From Bos javanicus (taxonomy: Eukaryota; Chordata; Mammalia; Artiodactyla; Bovidae): DNA of 64,000 bases. The stretch covers positions 53,698,878 through 53,762,877 of the forward strand of contig NC_083878.1 of assembly GCF_032452875.1 (NCBI RefSeq), written 5' to 3'. Shown here in pieces: positions 44,924 to 55,559 of this stretch. The notes beneath the pieces are model-generated. The model saw only the letters and a list, made by a program, of their open reading frames with translations. It was not told where the DNA came from and searched no databases. The first letter of the stretch is position 1. Every line of letters starts with the position of its first letter. The position numbers and the translations under genes are program-made.

Positions 44924-45145
44924 GCTTCCCAGGTGGTGCTAGAGGTAAAAAATCTGCCTGCCAATACAGGAGATGCGAGAGATGCAAGTTCCATGTCTGA
45001 GTCAGGACAATCTCCTGGAGTAGAAAATGGTAATCTGCTCCAGTATTCTTGCCTGGAAAATTCCATGAACAGAGGAACCTGGAGGGCTACAGTCCCTGGG
45101 ACCAAAGAGTAGGACACAACTGAACGACTGAGCAGAGCACAGCAC
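44924..45145 (+). mobile_element. Bov-tA SINE
   Basis: Sense Bov-tA from 'gggcttcccaggtggtgcta' to 'ctgaacgactgagcagagcac'. The tRNA-like head has the longer 'aggagatgcgagagatgcaagttcc' form seen in older copies. Confidence 0.92.
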
Positions 45146-45159
45146 ACAATGGTTAAAAC

Positions 45160-45345
45160 TGTTAATGCTGACTATCTCAATCTTCAGTGTAGCCCTTAGA
45201 GTAGCATTCCCTTTTTCTCATGGAAAGATGAAAAAGAGCAATGTTTTCTTAAATTGCCCAGTGCCCTAAAGTTATCAAATAGCACAACCATGATTTGGAC
45301 CTAGCCCATGTGACTCCAGAGTCAGCTATTTTAAAACTGCATTTG
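45160..45345 (-). mobile_element. MIR SINE
   Basis: Antisense MIR: 'cctttttctcatggaaagatgaaaaag', 'aattgcccagtgccctaaagtta', 'gatttggacctagcccatgtgactccagagtc' corresponds to the consensus 'gggattcgaacccaggcagtctggctccagagtc'. Confidence 0.7.
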
Positions 45346-46095
45346 AATTCATTTCTGGGTCAAAGGAAGTGTGTTAATAAAAGGTCAAAAGAAAACTACC
45401 CCCCAAAACAGGAAAACATGATGATTGAAATGCCCCTTAACAGTATGAGAAAGTGAATTTGAAAAAGTAGGGTCAGAATTCACCAGAAACCATCAAGAAA
45501 ATACCAATGCTGCTTGAAAAGTGTGCATACAGGCTCTGGAGCTATGAAGCTTTCAGTGAGAGAGAGTAGTCAGAGGTATGGGAGGACTTGGAGAAGACAG
45601 GAGCAGCAGGCATATTTAACAGACTGGTTCTATCTAGTGAGCATAATTTGGGTTCTTAACATCATTTGAGTGGTTAATGAAGAAGCAGGTTGCTAGTAGC
45701 AACAACCAATTTCTCTGAATTTAATTTTACATAAATAAAAGCCAAGCCACATGCAGTGCTACATTTCAGTAGAGTTCCAGTGCATCTTTCTGACCCTTTA
45801 ATTCATTTGTAATTGAGCTATCTCTGGGAGAACAGAGTGTATCTGTCAAGACAGTAGGTTAAGCTGGGTAAAGGGGAAAAAAAAATAGTGCTTGAATACA
45901 ACAAAAAAGTATTTTCCTCACACATACACACCCAGCTAAGGATTTTGCTCATCATAGATACTCTAGAATCAAGAAAACCAGAGTCTTCATTTAAATATTT
46001 ATTTCCAAAATTATTGAAGCAGGAGGAAATAATTCGGAAAATTGCATAACAGCTTTTATCTTCCATTCCAGGGTAAGATGCACCACCACTTCTAT
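45346..46095. other. Unassigned sequence
   Basis: No recognisable repeat or gene. The 125-residue minus frame 45818-46195 is among the longer non-BovB frames but shows no domain and overlaps the tandem duplication beyond it. Confidence 0.4.
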
Positions 46096-46285
46096 TGGCC
46101 AAAGTCATGTGGTTGGTCATGCTTACCTTCAAAGGGAGCAGAGAAATCAAATGTTGTGATGCCTGGAAATACAAGGTAATCAACACGCACATCACTTTTG
46201 TTGGCCAAAGAAAGTCATATGATCATGCTTGCCTTCAAAATGATATAATGCCTGGAAATATATGATGATGAGCACAAAGGACTGT
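46096..46285. repeat. Imperfect tandem duplication, unit about 85-105 bases
   Basis: Unit A begins at 46096 and unit B at 46201, both 'ttggccaaag'. Both then contain 'tcatgctt(a/g)ccttcaaa' and 'atgcctggaaata'. Unit B lacks about 20 bases present in A. I cannot assign it to a named family. Confidence 0.75.
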
Positions 46286-47439
46286 CACACACAGGAGAAA
46301 CATGGCACAAAATCCTAGGAGATTTTACAGTCTTTTCTGAGGCAACAAGGTGTCAGGTCAGAAATTAAGGGTAGTATAACACTGCTTTCCTTCAGAAATA
46401 TCATACTCTAACTTATCAAGGATCTTCAATCACTCAGTTCAAATGAATGATAAAGTATTTTTGCTCTGGAATAATAAGAATTCTTATTAATTTTTTTTTT
46501 TACTCTGTTCAGACTGTAAAGACTATTACTTGTCTGATTCACTAGTTTTTACTGAAATCTCTGACAGTGGCCCTTTGATTGAAGAAAGCAGGAGTTGAGA
46601 AGAAATCAAACTAATAACATCTGCCAGAGCCAGTGATCTTACAAGAGTTTAAAATCTGAGCAGCCTTTTCGATAGCTCAGTCGGGCATGTGCAGGAACAC
46701 TTTAGGGCAGTGAGCTGTTCAGCTATTGATATATTACAGTTGGCACCTATGGAGAGATACCTGAGGTGAGAAATAAGATGCAATTTTAAATACATTGCAA
46801 AGTTTTTTTCCACTCAGAGAACATATAAAATAACTATGAAGCAGTGTTCCTTTCGCTCGTCAAATTTTTTTTGCTGCCCAAAAACAGCCATAATATTTTC
46901 TTTTAATTAAATAACCTAAAAATTTAATTCAGGTCTCTTTTAATTACTTTATTAAGTAATGAGTGGAGTAGAGCATGTAAGCATATTTAGTGTTCCATTT
47001 TTACTTAATTGAAGCAAGTGTAATATTTGAAAGACATTATTATGCTTCTTTAGGACAATCGTTCAATTGGATAGAAAATTTTAGTAATTTAAGATGCTTT
47101 TATTCTTCAAATTTAAAACTCCCTGGTGACTATCAGTAAGGAATTTGAAGACATTCACATCATGTATATTTTTTATGCATAGTTTTTGGAGTCATTTATT
47201 CTTAGTATAAAAAGAAATAAAATTACTTTTATTATGTACATAAGAGATCTGAAATGATGCAGCTCAAAAACATAACCATCCAATTCTACAAAAGAAATAT
47301 CTTTTAAAGATTCTTAAATATATCATTTTTATTTTAAAGAAGGAAAGTATCAGTTTTTGGTTAGAGACATAACCAAAAAAAAAAAAAAGTTTAAAACAAT
47401 TTTAAATGGTTATTCCTTGAAGATATATTTCCCAGATTC
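46286..47439. other. Unassigned sequence with a tRNA-like 14-mer
   Basis: No ruminant repeats over 1.1 kb. At 46671-46684 'gatagctcagtcgg' equals the D-arm text of several eukaryotic tRNAs (for example Lys), but the rest of a tRNA cloverleaf does not follow. 46880-47100 is rich in TAAT words ('ttttaattactttattaagt'). Confidence 0.4.
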
Positions 47440-47520
47440 TGACTGAGGAAACTGACTTTGAATTCTAAATCTGTAACTTCCTTTCTATGCTCTTTTGTGA
47501 CATTGTTTAATTCCTCAGAG
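47440..47520 (+). mobile_element. MIR SINE fragment (tentative)
   Basis: 'gactttgaattctaaatctgtaac', 'gtgacattgtttaattcctcagag' resembles the MIR stretch 'gactctggagcc', 'gtgaccttgggcaagttacttaacctctc'. Confidence 0.4.
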
Positions 47521-48469
47521 ACTCAAATTTAACATAGTGTTTTGTTAAAACTTCACTCATTCTTTGTTTTAATTTATACCATGAGCTGAGAACCAAAAGA
47601 GAGAAACCCTAGACCACCCTATTATACAAGTGCATTATCCACCCTATTATAGCTATGGATAATGCACTTGTATTTGAGACCATAGAAAGTATTCAGTGCC
47701 ATATAAAGACAGAAATTGACAGAGTGATAGGAGAAAACCATAGCAAAAATAAGAAACTAAAAGTTATAGGTGTACCATAGGCTCCATTTATCAGTAGTTC
47801 ATTGTAAATATTGATTCCATTAGAGCCAGACAGTCAGACAAGCATGGTAAAAAAAAAAAAAAAAAAGATGCCTTCCAAAAGTTAAAAAAGAAGCCCTCCT
47901 CCCTTTTTTTCCACTTTTTTACTTTTTTTTTTTTAACCAGGGTTGTACATACACACACACAAACATACACATACACACATACTTTGAAACTACCACTTCT
48001 TCATTTGACGTCCAGCAGTATACTTATTTCTAGCTCTACTGGCCTTGAATTAGAAAATCTAAGAAACTTAATTTTTAAAACATTGCAGAAGAAGCTACTT
48101 TTGTCATTTTCTAATTTGTTCAGAGTGTCCAGAGCAGAGGAGGACTAAGAGTCCCTGTCTTCGATGTGCAATGAGTAACTTTTAACATCATGGGAAATGT
48201 CACAAAATTATAGCCATGCTTAAATTGAGACTGGGGACCAAAAGGCTATCTTCTTTATTTCAAAATAAATTTCAGGTGGCTGTGAAGGTAAAGTTCTTAT
48301 TTATTTATGTGAAGGCTTTAGTTATCTTTAAGGAGTATAATAAATGTCATTGTCTTGCCTTGAGTATGAGCAAATATAAAATCAGTGATCAACCTGCATC
48401 TCTTTCACAGATAAAACATTGTTCATTGATAAGTGTTTTCTTCTTTTTCAGTGCACAGGAATAAAGATA
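47521..48469. other. Unassigned sequence with homopolymer and CA runs
   Basis: A-run at about 47850-47867, T-run at about 47924-47934, and CA-rich text at 47949-47981. The word 'agaccaccctattataca' at 47611 recurs in part at 47639 ('ccaccctattatagc'). No gene seen. Confidence 0.45.
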
Positions 48470-48720
48470 CTTCCCTCCACCTTCAAAATGGGTGTAGTCC
48501 TATAACTTGGTTCAACCAGTGAAACATGAATGGAAATGTGACTGTGTTACTTCCTGCATTTAGTGAGAGGGCGACTGGGATTAAGGAAGTATGTATTGAT
48601 GTGGAGGTAAACTGCTGTATCTTCCCCTGCAGGAGAGCCTCCCTGGACAGATGGCTGACTGCACAGTCACCTTTAACGCCTACTATGAACAAAGAAATGA
48701 ACTATTGTTTATGAGTCACC
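48470..48720 (+). mobile_element. MLT1-like LTR fragment (tentative)
   Basis: 'tataacttggttcaaccagtgaaacatgaatggaaatgtgac' and 'gtgttacttcctgc' resemble the sense MLT1 LTR ('taactttggctcagccaatgaaatatgagtggaagtgatg'). The short ORFs here (62-69 aa on both strands) are then not genes. Confidence 0.5.
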
Positions 48721-48811
48721 ACAATTTTGAAGGTGGCTTGTTTCTATGTACAGATAAACTGTCTGACATCTATTCCCTTTCTCCAGCAGTTTCCAGAGTT
48801 ATCCTCATCTT

Positions 48812-49621
48812 CAGTTCAGTTCAGTTCAGTTTCTCAGTCGTGTCCGACTCTTTACGACCCCATGAATCGCAGCATACCAGGCCTCCCTGCCCGTTACCAA
48901 CTCCCAGAGTTTACTCAAACTCACATCCATCGAGTCAGTGAAGCCATCCAACCATCTCATTCTCTGTCGTCCCCTTCTCCTCCTGCCCCCAATCCTTCCC
49001 AGCATCAGAGTCTTTTCCAATGAGTCAACTCTTCACATGAGATGGCCAAAGTACTGGAGTTTCAGCTTTAGCATCAGTCCTTCTAAAGAAATCCCAGGGC
49101 TGATCTCCTTCAGAATGGACTGGTTGGATCTCCTTGCAGTCCAAGGGACTCTAAAGAGTCTTCTCCAACACCACAGTTCAAAAGCATCAATTCTTCAGCG
49201 CTCAGCCTTTTTCACAGTTCAACTCTCACATTCATACATGACCACAGGAAAAACCATAGCCTTAACATGTAAAATATCATGTATGAAACGAGATGCCAGT
49301 CCAGGTTCAATGCACAGTACTGGATGCTTGGGGCTAGTGCACTGGGACGACCCAGAGGGATGGTATGGGGAGGGAGAAGGGAGGAGGGTTCAGGATGGGG
49401 AGCACATGTATACCTGTGATGGATTCATTTTGATATTTGGCAAAACTAATACAATTATGTAAAGTTTAAAAATAAAATAAAATTAAAAAAAAAAAAAAAA
49501 GAAAAACCATAGCCTTGACTACACGGACCTTTGTTGGCAAAGTAATGTCTCTGCTTTTGAATATGCTATCTAGGTTGGTCATAACTTTCCTTCCAAGGAG
49601 TAAGAAGAGTCTTTTAATTTC
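48812..49621 (-). mobile_element. BovB LINE 3' fragment with TSD, interrupted by L1
   Basis: Antisense BovB from its tail (repeated 'cagtt' from 48812) to 'aagagtcttttaatttc'. It is flanked by 'atcctcatctt' at 48801-48811 and 'atcctcctctt' at 49622-49632, an 11-base duplication with one mismatch. The L1 at 49264-49500 sits inside it, so the BovB itself is about 570 bases. Confidence 0.96.
49264..49500 (+). mobile_element. L1 LINE 3' end nested in BovB, 16-base perfect TSD
   Basis: Sense L1 3' UTR of 237 bases, from 'aacatgtaaaatatcatgta' to an A-rich tail with about 16 uninterrupted A at 49485-49500. It is flanked by a perfect 'gaaaaaccatagcctt' at 49248-49263 and 49501-49516, which is BovB sequence. 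It is the only sense-strand young L1 here, and clearly younger than the BovB. Confidence 0.98.
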
Positions 49622-49632
49622 ATCCTCCTCTT

Positions 49633-49918
49633 ACCTATAGTCTTTCTTCAAGAAAGGGTGATTAATGACTCATACTTGCATTAAGCCTTTCAAACTAAGT
49701 GGATCTAATTGTTCTTTTTCCTTCTATATTCCATTGTTCTAAAAGAGCTGGTTTATAAGATTTTTTTAAAGGATTATTGTTAAAAACACAGAGTTGGTGT
49801 TTAATATGCTTTTACCAGAAAATTACTTAATTGAAGCCTCAGATTTCCTTAGCTAGAATTCTGTTTATAATACATAATACAGATCAAGCATGCTTGTTCC
49901 CTAAATTTTGGTGTATTG
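49633..49918. other. Unassigned sequence
   Basis: No repeat or gene recognised between two BovB elements of opposite orientation. Confidence 0.4.
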
Positions 49919-50713
49919 TATCTGGTCCCATCACTTTGTGGCAAATAGATGGGGAAAAAATGGAAACAGTGACAGACTTTATTTTCTTGGGCTCCAAAAT
50001 CACTGCAGATGGTGACTGCAGCCATGAAATTAAAAGATACTTGCTCCTTGGAATAAAAGCTATGACAAACCTAGACAGCATATTAAAAAGCAGAGACATT
50101 ACTTTGCCAACAAAAATCCATCTAGCCAAAGCTATGGTTTCTCCAGTAGTCATGTATGGATGTGAGAGTTGGACTATAAAGAAAGCTGAGCACCAAAGAA
50201 TTGATGCTTTTGAATTGTAGTATTGGAGAAAACTTTTGAGAGTCCCTTGGACTGCAGGGATATCCAACCAGCCCATCCTAAAGGGAATCAGTCCTGAATA
50301 TTCATTGGAAGAATTGATGCTAAAGCTGAAACTTCAATACTTTGTCTACCTGATGCAAAGAACTAACTCATTTGAAAAGACCTTGATGCTGGGAAAGGTT
50401 GAAGGCAGGAGGAGAAGGGGACGACAAGAATGAGATGGTTGGATGGCGTCACCAACTTGATGGTCATAAGTGTAAGCAAGCTCTGGGATTTGGTGACAGA
50501 TAGGGAGGCCTGCCGTCTATGGGGTTGCACAGAGTCAGACATGACTGAAGCGACTTAGCAGCAGCAGCAGCAGCAGGGAGGTCTGGCTTGCTGCAGCTCA
50601 TTGGGTTGCAAGAGTCGGACATGACTGAGTGACTGAACTGAACTGAGGGAAGCCTGATGTGCTGTAGTCCATGGTGTTGCAAAGAATCAGACACGGCTAA
50701 GCAACTGAACTGA
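49919..50713 (+). mobile_element. BovB LINE composite with three successive 3' ends
   Basis: Sense BovB from 'tatctggtcccatcacttt' to 'agggaggcctg' at 50511. It then switches to a Bov-A2 end with a CAG tail (50511-50576), to a second BovB end (50577-50647, 'ggaggtctggcttgctgc' to 'gaactgaactgag') and to a third (50648-50713, 'ggaagcctgatgtgctg' to 'gcaactgaactgat'). Each restart falls at the same 'ggaggcctg' word of the element. The coding frame 49831-50220 carries the region after the RT core (ITADGDCSHEIKRYLLLG). Confidence 0.93.
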
Positions 50714-50919
50714 TGCCTCTTAATATAAGTCTTAAGAGGTGTCACCCACATGCCAAATGATTTTATGGGTGATTTCTACATTATTCTCTGAGATGATATT
50801 CCTAGTCTCTCATCTCTGTCTCCAGCATTTGTAAAATTACTGTCCATTTCTACTGCTTTTTGATTTACAAAAAGGAAAGCTTCTACAATTGTTCCTCCAG
50901 TAATAAATTATTTAACAAT

Positions 50920-51075
50920 TTATTAAATTCCTAGTAAGTGTGAGACCTTGGATTAGGCTTCAATTTAAAAAGGGATTTGGGGCTACAGTGCAGATTTTAA
51001 CAAGGGAGAGCTCTCCTCCTCAATAGTTTACAATCTAGTTGGAAAGTGAAACTATAAACCCTCCCCCTCAAAAAA
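50920..51075 (-). mobile_element. L2 LINE fragment
   Basis: 'taagtgtgagaccttggatt' and 'gagctctcctcctcaatagtttacaatctagttgg' match antisense L2 ('ggagcttacattctagtggg'). Confidence 0.5.
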
Positions 51076-51164
51076 ACAGAACAACAGTAATTGATATACG
51101 CAAATATGTCCAACTGGTAAGGTAGCTAAAGGAGAAATAGCATGGAATCCATGTTTCTCTGAAC

Positions 51165-51262
51165 AGAGACTTAGATCTTTAATGTAGTAGACAAATCACT
51201 TTTTTTGGAATCTCAGGTTCTGTATTTGTAAAATGAGATTGAACTACATAATATCTGAGGTT
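51165..51262 (+). mobile_element. MIR-like SINE fragment
   Basis: 'gacaaatcactttttttggaatctcaggttctgtatttgtaaaatgag' followed by 'ttgaactacataatatctgagg' matches the 3' part of MIR-type CORE SINEs ('cctcagtttcctcatctgtaaaatg'). Confidence 0.6.
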
Positions 51263-52207
51263 CCCACAAATTCTGGGAAACTGTAGTTCAAAATTAGAAA
51301 ATGCACTCAGGTAAAGTCGTTTCTGTCTTTAGATTTTATCCACAGGGATGATGCTTGCCAATCTGTTTCTCCATTTTGAGATGCAGAATATACTAATTTT
51401 ACGTCTGAATCTGCATACATTCAGCATTTGGTTTTGCAGACTGAAAGTACATTTATTTTCATCCAGAGAATGTGAATGTGGAGAAACTTATAGAAAGTAG
51501 CCTATTATGCTTAGTGGTAAACTAAAGCACAGGAAATAGCATAGAGACTGCACAGAGGATGAAGTGATTCACAGAATAGAATGTATTAATGGCATGTGAA
51601 AAATCAAAAAAAGAAAACTCTTTGATCTTAAAATCAAAGAGCCCAAGATGTCAATCACAAAAAGGCTACCAGTCAGCCTTTTATTTTGCCTTAGTTTAAT
51701 GCTTTTTAAAATTATAAAATTTAAAATTTTCATTTGAAAAACAACCTCTTAAAAATTGCCTGAAGTTCTCTTAAAAATTCATCAGCTGTCAGTTTCAGCC
51801 CAAGTAATTGTATCTTCCCTTACCATGCAAGTATGTTCCTTTTCTCCAATTTCCTAGCACATATTTTAGATACACTAGTATTCAGTTGACAGAATATTTA
51901 TATCAAATTTTAGCAAAACATAAAGGATTCTGTTTTGCTAAAACAGAAACACAAATTCTTAGTTTTTGGAAATTACTAGACAAGATATTTGTTAGCTGTG
52001 GGTTCTGTTAGAGTTCCTTATTTCATCTATGGAAATATTTAATTTTTGAATAGCTTTTTACTGTTTTCTGGGAAAATTATGATGGGGGTTTTAAAAGATA
52101 ATTAAGCAAATAAAATGTGATTAAAATTGCTTAATGAATCAATAAATGGTAAGAAGGAGAAAAGAGCAAAATGACAAATAAAACCATAAAAATATTGTGC
52201 ATAAATA
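51263..52207. other. Unassigned AT-rich sequence
   Basis: No repeat or gene recognised. The right edge is the target site of the BovB at 52220. Confidence 0.4.
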
Positions 52208-52219
52208 GGGGAAAAGATG

Positions 52220-52650
52220 TATGGATGTAAGAGTGGACTGTGAAGAAAGCTGAGCACCGAAGAATTGATGCTTTTGAACTGTGGTGTTGGAGAAGACTCT
52301 TGAGAGTCCCTTGGACTGCAAGGAGATCCAATCAGTCCATTCTGAAGGAGATCAGCCCCGGGGATTTCTTTGGAAGGACTGATGATAAAGCTGAAACTCC
52401 AGTACTATGGCCACCTCATGTGAAGAGTTGACTCATTGGAAAAGACTCTGATGCTGGGAGGGATTGCGGGCAGGAGGAGAAGGGGATGACAGAGGATGAG
52501 ATGGCTGGATGACATCACTGACTCGATGGACGTGAGTCTGAGTAAACTCCAGGAGTTGGTGATGGACAGGGAGGCCTGGCGTGCTGCGATTCATGGGGTC
52601 GCAAAGAGTCGGACACGACTGAGTGACTGAACTGAACTGAACTGAACTGA
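52220..52650 (+). mobile_element. BovB LINE 3' end with perfect 12-base TSD
   Basis: Sense BovB of 431 bases from 'tatggatgtaagagtggac' to four tail repeats of 'actga'. It is flanked by a perfect 'ggggaaaagatg' at 52208-52219 and 52651-52662. Close to the young BovB consensus, so a recent insertion. Confidence 0.97.
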
Positions 52651-52689
52651 GGGGAAAAGATGGGGAATTTAATTAAAATATAATAATAG

Positions 52690-52925
52690 CAAACAATTAT
52701 ATAGTATCAGTTATATTTCAGACAGTATTAGAAAGAATTTACAAATACTAGCTCATTTAATTTTTACAAGAGTCTCATGAAAGAATTGCTGGTAAAAATC
52801 TAAATTAGCAAATAATGAGGAGGCACAGAAAGTTTCAATGACTTGCCCGGGGTCATGCATATCTAGTAAAAGACAAATCCAGAATTCAAGCAAAGCAGTC
52901 TGCCTCCAGTATTCATATTCTTACT
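52690..52925 (-). mobile_element. MIR SINE
   Basis: A nearly complete antisense MIR: 'tttacaaatactagctcatttaatttttacaagag', 'aataatgaggaggcacagaaag', 'caatgacttgcccggggtcatgcatatctag' and 'gcagtctgcctccagtattc'. Confidence 0.8.
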
Positions 52926-53029
52926 GCTATAGTGTGACTGTATTTATAAAGTAGTAATAGACTAAAATCTTAATTTAAAAGACAAAAGCAGCAGGCTATA
53001 TTATAAAAATTAACTTTTTAATCTCTCAA

Positions 53030-54200
53030 CTGGAATATACCTAAAATAGAAGGACAGAGAAACATAGGATAAGTTATAAGAAAGAAAATAGAAAAAGATT
53101 TATCAGGCAGACACTGGTTGGGAGAGTACAATAGTTGTTAATAGCAAATAACATAAACTTATCTAAACAATAAAGATGAAAATAATTACTTCAATACGTT
53201 AAAAACTTTAATTAATCAGAATGATTAAAAAATACTGAACAAACCTTAACTCTTATACACCTGAAAACAGCATCTTAAAATATCTTGAACACAAATGGAC
53301 AGGATATAAAGGAGGAAGTAATAAATCTTTTACCTCATTTTGTATTTAGTAAATTTCAAGGAAAAATACAAAGAGTGACTTAGAAGTTTTAAAAATATTC
53401 ACTTCACAAGCTTGATCTAATGGGAGGATATGAAAATTGCACAAATAATTGAAAAATACATGAAACCTGTTAAAATCTACAGTGTGTTAGACTGTAGACC
53501 AAGTCTCACAAATTTCAAAGGTTTAGAACTCAACTGATCAGGACTTCAACCACAATGCAATTCAATTAGTAATTACAGGAATTATGGTTAGAAATGTAAA
53601 AGTAATTAACAACCTATAAATAAAAAATCATAATTCATATTAAAATATTTAAAACAGAATAAAGAAAATGGTATACTTAAGATTTAGAAATAATACTAAG
53701 GTGGCAAAAAATGAAATGTATAGGATCAAGTATTTATATTCACAATGATGAAATCTAAAACAAAACCCGCAATTTTAAATATTAGAAAGGAGATGTTTTA
53801 GAATGATTTTAATGAAGCAGAAAAAAGGATAATGTTAAAATAGAACTCAAATAGGAAATGAACACAGTCAAGAATCACCTTTTTAAAAAATAATAACATT
53901 GAATGCAGTTGGTTAGATTAATTTAGACAAATAACATTAACAATTTAAAAGAAGAGCCAAACATCAAAACTCTATGCTAATTTATTTTAAAGCTTAGATA
54001 AAATTAATATTTTCAGAAGAATAAACCTTACTACTACTGACATAAGGAGAAAAAAAATGCACTCAGAAAAAGAAAATATTTCTGAAAAGCAACTATCAAG
54101 ACAGGTTGATTGGTAGTTAGGTGTAATTAAATATTCACAGGTAATTCCAATTTTAGACAAAATCTAGAGAATATGAATGGAAATAAATACTAAATACATA
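53030..54200 (+). mobile_element. Old L1 (L1M/HAL1-like) fragment
   Basis: Sense old-L1 endonuclease-RT text at high divergence: 'accaagtctcacaaatttcaaag', 'ccacaatgcaattcaattag' and 'ggttagaaatgtaaaagtaattaac' follow 'acaagtctcaataaatttaaaag', 'ccacaatggaattaaactag' and 'aaatcaataacag'. No usable ORF remains. Confidence 0.6.
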
Positions 54201-54229
54201 TTATTATGCCAGTAAAAATGTTGACAGGC

Positions 54230-54318
54230 TTCCCTGATTGCTCAAATGGTAAAGAATCTGCCTGCAAGGTTGGCAATCCAAGCTTGATCCCTGGGTTGGG
54301 AAGATGCCCTAAAAAGGA
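54230..54318 (+). mobile_element. Bov-tA SINE, tRNA-derived head only
   Basis: 'ggcttccctgattgctcaaa', 'ggtaaagaatctgcctgcaa' and 'gatccctgggttgggaagatg' give the tRNA-related half. The Bov-A body is absent, so this copy is 3' truncated, the opposite of the usual 5' truncation. Confidence 0.85.
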
Positions 54319-54822
54319 CACCAAAATTATAAGTAGTATGAGGAAAAATAAATTTATGTACATAGAAGTAAAATTATCAAATTGTATATAGCAATATATG
54401 AATAATATATCATGATTTGTATTTCTGTAAAGCATATATCATAAACTTATAAAATAAAAATAATTACTTTTAATATTTTATTAAAATATTTTTAATACTA
54501 AACTTGCATTTCCTAGGGAGGCAGGAATGAAAACTACCGCTCTAGATCAGTCATGCAGGTAATTCTAGAGCAATAAATTTTTATTTCTCATAATAGGTGG
54601 AAAATGCACTAATGTCATTTTCATAGTTATATATCAAACTGGTCATAGGCATTTACTACTCAATTTTGTAAAGCTAATTGGGAGCAAGATTTGAAGATGG
54701 TGAGGAAACCAGATTTCCAGGCTATGCCTTACTAGCTGTGAATATCTACTTCAGTCATTGGAAGTTTATCTAGGATATTAACTATTTTATTTTGGAGTCA
54801 CCAAAAGAAATTATGATATTAG

Positions 54823-55056
54823 GTGGCTACCTGATGTGAAGAGCTGACTCATTTGAAAAGACCCTGATGCTGGGAAAGATTGAGGGCTGGAGGAGAAGGT
54901 GACGACAGAGGATGAGATGGTTGGATGGCATCACTGACTCAATGGACATGAGTTTGGGTAAACTCCAGGAGTTGGTGATGAACAGAGAGGCCTGGTGTGC
55001 TGCAGTTCATGGGGTCGCAAAGAGTCGGACACGACTGTGCGACTGAACAGAACTGA
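54823..55056 (+). mobile_element. BovB LINE 3' end, left arm of an inverted pair
   Basis: Sense BovB from 'tggctacctgatgtgaagag' to 'gactgaacagaactga'. Subfamily words 'gggaaagattgagggc' and 'caatggacatgagtttggg' mark it as older than the facing copy at 55202. Confidence 0.93.
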
Positions 55057-55201
55057 AGAGGATCAAGAAAGAAAAAGGCATTCATTTCAGGGTATCTAAA
55101 ATATTTTGGCTGCTTTTGTGAAAAGGAAAATTTAAGATCTTTTTCTACATTGTTGCTTTTTAACTGGTATTTTTAACATGGGCAGTGAGATGGTGGTGGT
55201 T

Positions 55202-55437
55202 TCAGTTCAGTTCAATCGCTCAGTCCTGTCCGACTCTTTGCGACCCCATGAATCGCAGCACGCCAGCCTCCCTGTCCATCACCAACTCCCAGAGTTCACT
55301 CAGACTCATGTCCATCGAGTCAGTGATGCCATCCAGCCATCTCATCCTCTTTCGTCCCCTTCTCCTCCTGCCCCCAATCCCTCCCAGCATCAGAGTCTTT
55401 TCCAGTGAGTCAACTCTTCGCATGAGGTGGCCAAAGT
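55202..55437 (-). mobile_element. BovB LINE 3' end, right arm of an inverted pair
   Basis: Antisense BovB from 'tcagttcagttcaatcgctc' to 'gcatgaggtggccaaagt', with younger subfamily words ('ccaatccctcccagcatc'). It starts within about ten bases of the same consensus position as 54823-55056. Confidence 0.95.
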
Positions 55438-55545
55438 TTAGTCACTAAATTGTGTCTGACTCTTGTAATCCTATGGTTGTCTGGGAAATCCCATAGACAA
55501 AGAGCCTGATGGGCTACAATTCAAGGGCAGCAAGGACGTAGCATT
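55438..55545. mobile_element. Bov-tA/Bov-A SINE remnant with internal inversion
   Basis: Antisense words 'agtcactaaattgtgtctgac' (55440-55461) are followed at 55480 by sense words 'ctgggaaatcccatagac' and 'gagcctgatgggctacaattc'. The two halves of one SINE therefore lie in opposite orientation. Confidence 0.7.
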
Positions 55546-55559
55546 CTAAAAATACCTGT

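Noticed and set aside
45818..46195. A 125-residue minus-strand ORF as a possible small gene
   Set aside because: No domain, no start context or splice context, and it overlaps the imperfect duplication at 46096. An open frame of this size is expected by chance in 64 kb read in six frames.
46880..47150. TAAT-rich stretch as a conserved homeodomain-type enhancer
   Set aside because: AT-rich DNA yields such words by chance. Conservation data would be needed and none can be seen here.
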